This document shows, in pieces, positions 62,225 to 64,000 of a stretch of DNA of 64,000 bases. The stretch is from Chryseobacterium gallinarum. Lineage in GTDB: Bacteria; Bacteroidota; Bacteroidia; Flavobacteriales; Weeksellaceae. The DNA lies in assembly GCF_001021975.1 (NCBI RefSeq), contig NZ_CP009928.1, forward strand, positions 4,034,001 through 4,098,000, given 5' to 3'. Below the pieces are notes generated by a model. The model did not search any database. It was not told the origin of the DNA and saw nothing but the letters and a program-made list of their open reading frames with translations. The first letter of the stretch is position 1; the number at the start of each line of letters is the position of its first letter. A program made the translations under genes and the position numbers.

Positions 62225-62605
62225 CTAAATTCTAAAATTACAATGATTGATATAGATGGGTACCGGACTGTATTCCGGGGGTGCATTGATTTGAATCCGG
62301 GTAAATTTCAAGGCCGAAAAAGAACGGTCTGCCTGCGTGAATAAAGATTTTACCGGGACTTCTGAAAGCTGGCTTAAAAAATTAATGGTTAGTAAATCAG
62401 ATTTCTGAGAATCATCAACCTTTACCACTTTAATTTCTGTTTTGCAGCATCCTTTTTTATCTCTAACCCCGCATTTACCACAGATATCACTGGTTTTCTG
62501 ACTGACAGAAACAAATTCCTGCATACAGTAATGAACGCTGAAAGCTGCTCCGGAAGAAAATCCGAAGTAGAAAACAGAGAACACTATGGCAAGAATCTTT
62601 TTCAT
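62225..62605 (-). CDS. HYC_CC_PP family protein
   Basis: A 126-residue exported protein that shows the three marks for which the family is named: HYC in AFSVHYCMQEFVSV, CC in KKGCCKTEIKVV, and PP in NAPPEYSPVPIYI. A CGKCG motif lies between. These small cysteine-rich proteins occur beside TonB receptors and copper or mercury genes in Flavobacteriia; metal binding is likely but their role is not established. A -7 box lies 7 nt upstream of the ATG, and a 21-bp-spaced direct repeat lies beyond it. Confidence 0.85.
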   Translation of the reverse strand: MKKILAIVFSVFYFGFSSGAAFSVHYCMQEFVSVSQKTSDICGKCGVRDKKGCCKTEIKVVKVDDSQKSDLLTINFLSQLSEVPVKSLFTQADRSFSALKFTRIQINAPPEYSPVPIYINHCNFRI

Positions 62606-62612
62606 GATGAGA

Positions 62613-62620
62613 CAAAGATA
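62613..62620 (-). promoter_or_regulatory. -7 promoter element of the HYC_CC_PP gene
   Basis: TATCTTTG on the minus strand, exact TAnnTTTG match, 7 nt from the ATG at 62605, giving a nearly leaderless message. Confidence 0.5.
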
Positions 62621-62637
62621 GAAATATCCGGGAAATC

Positions 62638-62673
62638 GTTGTTATAAAATTCTGTAATGTTGTTATAAAATTC
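62638..62673. promoter_or_regulatory. 15-bp direct repeat, 21-bp period, upstream of the HYC_CC_PP promoter
   Basis: GTTGTTATAAAATTC occurs at 62638-62652 and again at 62659-62673, exactly 21 bp (two helical turns) apart. Starting 18 bp upstream of the -7 box, the pair occupies the -33 region and just beyond. This is the layout of tandem sites for OmpR-type response regulators or other direct-repeat binders. Function inferred. Confidence 0.6.
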
Positions 62674-62680
62674 GGCAATA

Positions 62681-62711
62681 AAAAAGCATCTGGTAATGTT
62701 CAGATGCTTTT
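62681..62711. terminator. terminator of the TonB receptor gene
   Basis: AAAAGCATCTG and CAGATGCTTTT form a perfect stem around an 8-nt loop, with A- and T-rich flanks on both sides. It lies about 50 bases after the receptor stop codon. Confidence 0.85.
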
Positions 62712-62759
62712 ATTTTTATACTGGTAAGGCAGATTTAAATCTGATACAATCCCCGGCTT

Positions 62760-64000
62760 TTATAATTTGAATTCCAGTTTAACGTTAAAGAAGCGTCCTG
62801 TAAGACGTACCGGAACCGGGTACATATAATTGGTATTATAATCTGTAATCCACTGATTGGCTACCGTGTTATTGATATTAAAGGCATTAAAAACCTGTAC
62901 TCCCAAAGTCAATTCCTGGAAATTACCCCAGAAGCCGGATCTCTTATTTTTATCTTTCGGATCAATAAACACTTTTGTGAGGCCGATGTCTACCCTTTTA
63001 TAGGAAGGTAATGTTTTTTGATAGGTATAGGCAGCATTAAAATCAGGTTGGCCATTACTGTCAAACAATACAGGGGATCCTGTAGGCAGTCCCATTGCAT
63101 ATACCAACGTAAGATTTACCCTCATGGAAGGAAACTGAGGCATATAATCCTGATAAAACATAGCAAATCTGAATCTCTGATCGGTAGGTCTCGGAATATC
63201 TCCTTTTCCATCGATATTTTCATATACCCTTGCATAACTCGCAGATAACCATGAATCAACTCCCGGCACAAATTCTCCAAATAAGCGGGCATCTACTCCA
63301 TAAGCATATCCTGTTGCATTATTTTTCCCTGAATAACGGATTCTTACATTATCCATATAGTAAGGGATCAGATTATCCATTTTTTTATAATAAAGCTCAG
63401 TGGTAAGTTTAAACGGCCTGTCATACATATAAAACTCATAATCGTTGGCAAGGATAAGCTGTATGGAACGCTGTGATTTGATATCTGAGTTGAAATTCCC
63501 ATCCAGGTCTTTAATCTCTTTATAAAAAGGGGCCTGGTAATAAATTCCTCCGGAAAGTTTAAACAACATATCACTGTCCCAATCAGGTTTTATCGCAAAC
63601 TGGAATCTCGGTGAGAAGATCGTTTCTTTATTGAAGCTCCAGTTGGCAACACGTACCCCGGCGTTTACAAATACTTTGCTTGCCCCCCAATAAAATTTCT
63701 GTGAATATTGTGCATAAGCCGATAATCTTGTAGGCTCAATATTATTCTGGCCGGCAATATAATAAAACAGTTTAAGGCCTCCTGTTGTACCGGTTCTCGG
63801 ATCTATTACATGAGGTCTTGGAAGACTATAGCCTGCAGAATCTACCACCTTCCATTCATTGGTAAGGTCTTTCAGGTTTTCTTTCTCATATTTAAATCCA
63901 ACTTCAATATCGGTATTCACATTAGGGGAAAATTTTACCCTGAATTGGGTACCGTACGTTCTTACAAACAGGTCATTTCTGGCATGCTCTGTCTGTCCTC
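62760..64000 (-). CDS. TonB-dependent receptor, C-terminal part (5' end outside window)
   Basis: The last 413 residues of an outer-membrane barrel; the frame is open to the right edge of the window (GQTEHARNDLFVRTYGTQFR at the edge). Barrel strands with aromatic girdles are evident (FYWGASKVFVNAGVRVANWS, then YRVDIG-like turns), ending VRLTGRFFNVKLEFKL with the terminal aromatic/leucine typical of the family. An internal GTG at 63920 is not the true start. Its place beside HYC_CC_PP, DUF3347 and a copper oxidase suggests a metal or metal-chelate receptor; this type of receptor is common in such flavobacterial clusters. Confidence 0.88.
   Translation of the reverse strand, partial: GQTEHARNDLFVRTYGTQFRVKFSPNVNTDIEVGFKYEKENLKDLTNEWKVVDSAGYSLPRPHVIDPRTGTTGGLKLFYYIAGQNNIEPTRLSAYAQYSQKFYWGASKVFVNAGVRVANWSFNKETIFSPRFQFAIKPDWDSDMLFKLSGGIYYQAPFYKEIKDLDGNFNSDIKSQRSIQLILANDYEFYMYDRPFKLTTELYYKKMDNLIPYYMDNVRIRYSGKNNATGYAYGVDARLFGEFVPGVDSWLSASYARVYENIDGKGDIPRPTDQRFRFAMFYQDYMPQFPSMRVNLTLVYAMGLPTGSPVLFDSNGQPDFNAAYTYQKTLPSYKRVDIGLTKVFIDPKDKNKRSGFWGNFQELTLGVQVFNAFNINNTVANQWITDYNTNYMYPVPVRLTGRFFNVKLEFKL

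Noticed and set aside
62760..63920. GTG at 63920 as the start of the receptor gene
   Set aside because: The frame continues to the window edge with barrel-like sequence and no signal peptide follows the GTG.

Overview
The window looks like chromosome from a Chryseobacterium-type member of the Bacteroidota (Flavobacteriia, Weeksellaceae). Evidence: low-GC DNA; about twenty gene starts preceded by the Bacteroidota -7 promoter element TAnnTTTG with almost no Shine-Dalgarno sequences; a short 288-residue primary sigma factor; type IX secretion components and cargo (PorQ, a protease with a C-terminal sorting tail); TonB/SusC-style receptors; TssN, which is restricted to the Bacteroidota T6SS; and a subclass B1 metallo-beta-lactamase of the IND/CGB type known from Chryseobacterium. 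No rRNA, tRNA, CRISPR array or intact insertion sequence was found.

Layout. 1-7 kb: 3'-truncated ResB/CcsA cytochrome c biogenesis gene, an isochorismatase-like hydrolase with a Crp/Fnr regulator, and two secreted surface proteins. 7.5-20.9 kb: housekeeping block (ftsK, lolA-like, lptF/G-like, frr, pyrH, porQ, cmk, a three-gene envelope-stress set, a TrmH-type rRNA methylase, tamL). 20.9-25.5 kb: SanA-like protein, PaaE-like reductase, TlpA-like lipoprotein and an iron-chelate ABC permease and ATPase separated by a palindromic spacer. 25.5-32.2 kb: beta-oxidation locus (MarR regulator with two perfect palindromes upstream, hydroxyacyl-CoA dehydrogenase/enoyl-CoA hydratase, thiolase, acyl-CoA dehydrogenase). 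Both of its inner spacers hold gene wreckage: a REP-flanked RAYT transposase remnant and the C-terminal end of a four-helix-bundle gene. 32.2-41.4 kb: small proteins, an HD hydrolase, a DUF2490 protein, a TonB-dependent receptor, uvrA, a lipoprotein, threonine aldolase.

41.4-47 kb: a T9SS-exported reprolysin-like metalloprotease with a separate secreted protein that resembles its propeptide, a DtxR-family regulator, and the metallo-beta-lactamase followed by a perfect 21-bp GC-rich hairpin. 47-51.4 kb: a PLP enzyme and an isolated T6SS-iii trio (tssG-tssN-tssK). 51.7-54.4 kb: S1/P1 nuclease, rpoD, GNAT acetyltransferase. 54.4-58.6 kb: outer-membrane barrel protein, LytS-like kinase and LytTR regulator in one operon. 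58.7-64 kb: copper-handling cluster (TonB receptor, HYC_CC_PP protein, DUF3347 protein, multicopper oxidase fused to a CopB-like barrel), with a 21-bp-phased direct repeat upstream of the HYC_CC_PP gene.

No wholly new multi-gene system is evident. The best leads are the free-standing propeptide beside its protease, the palindromes that overlap predicted promoters (MarR, Crp/Fnr, DtxR), the phased repeat in the copper cluster, the very short predicted 5' leaders with a recurrent 21-nt spacing, and the two remnants in the beta-oxidation operon. Homology statements rest on motif recognition and recall; no database search was run.
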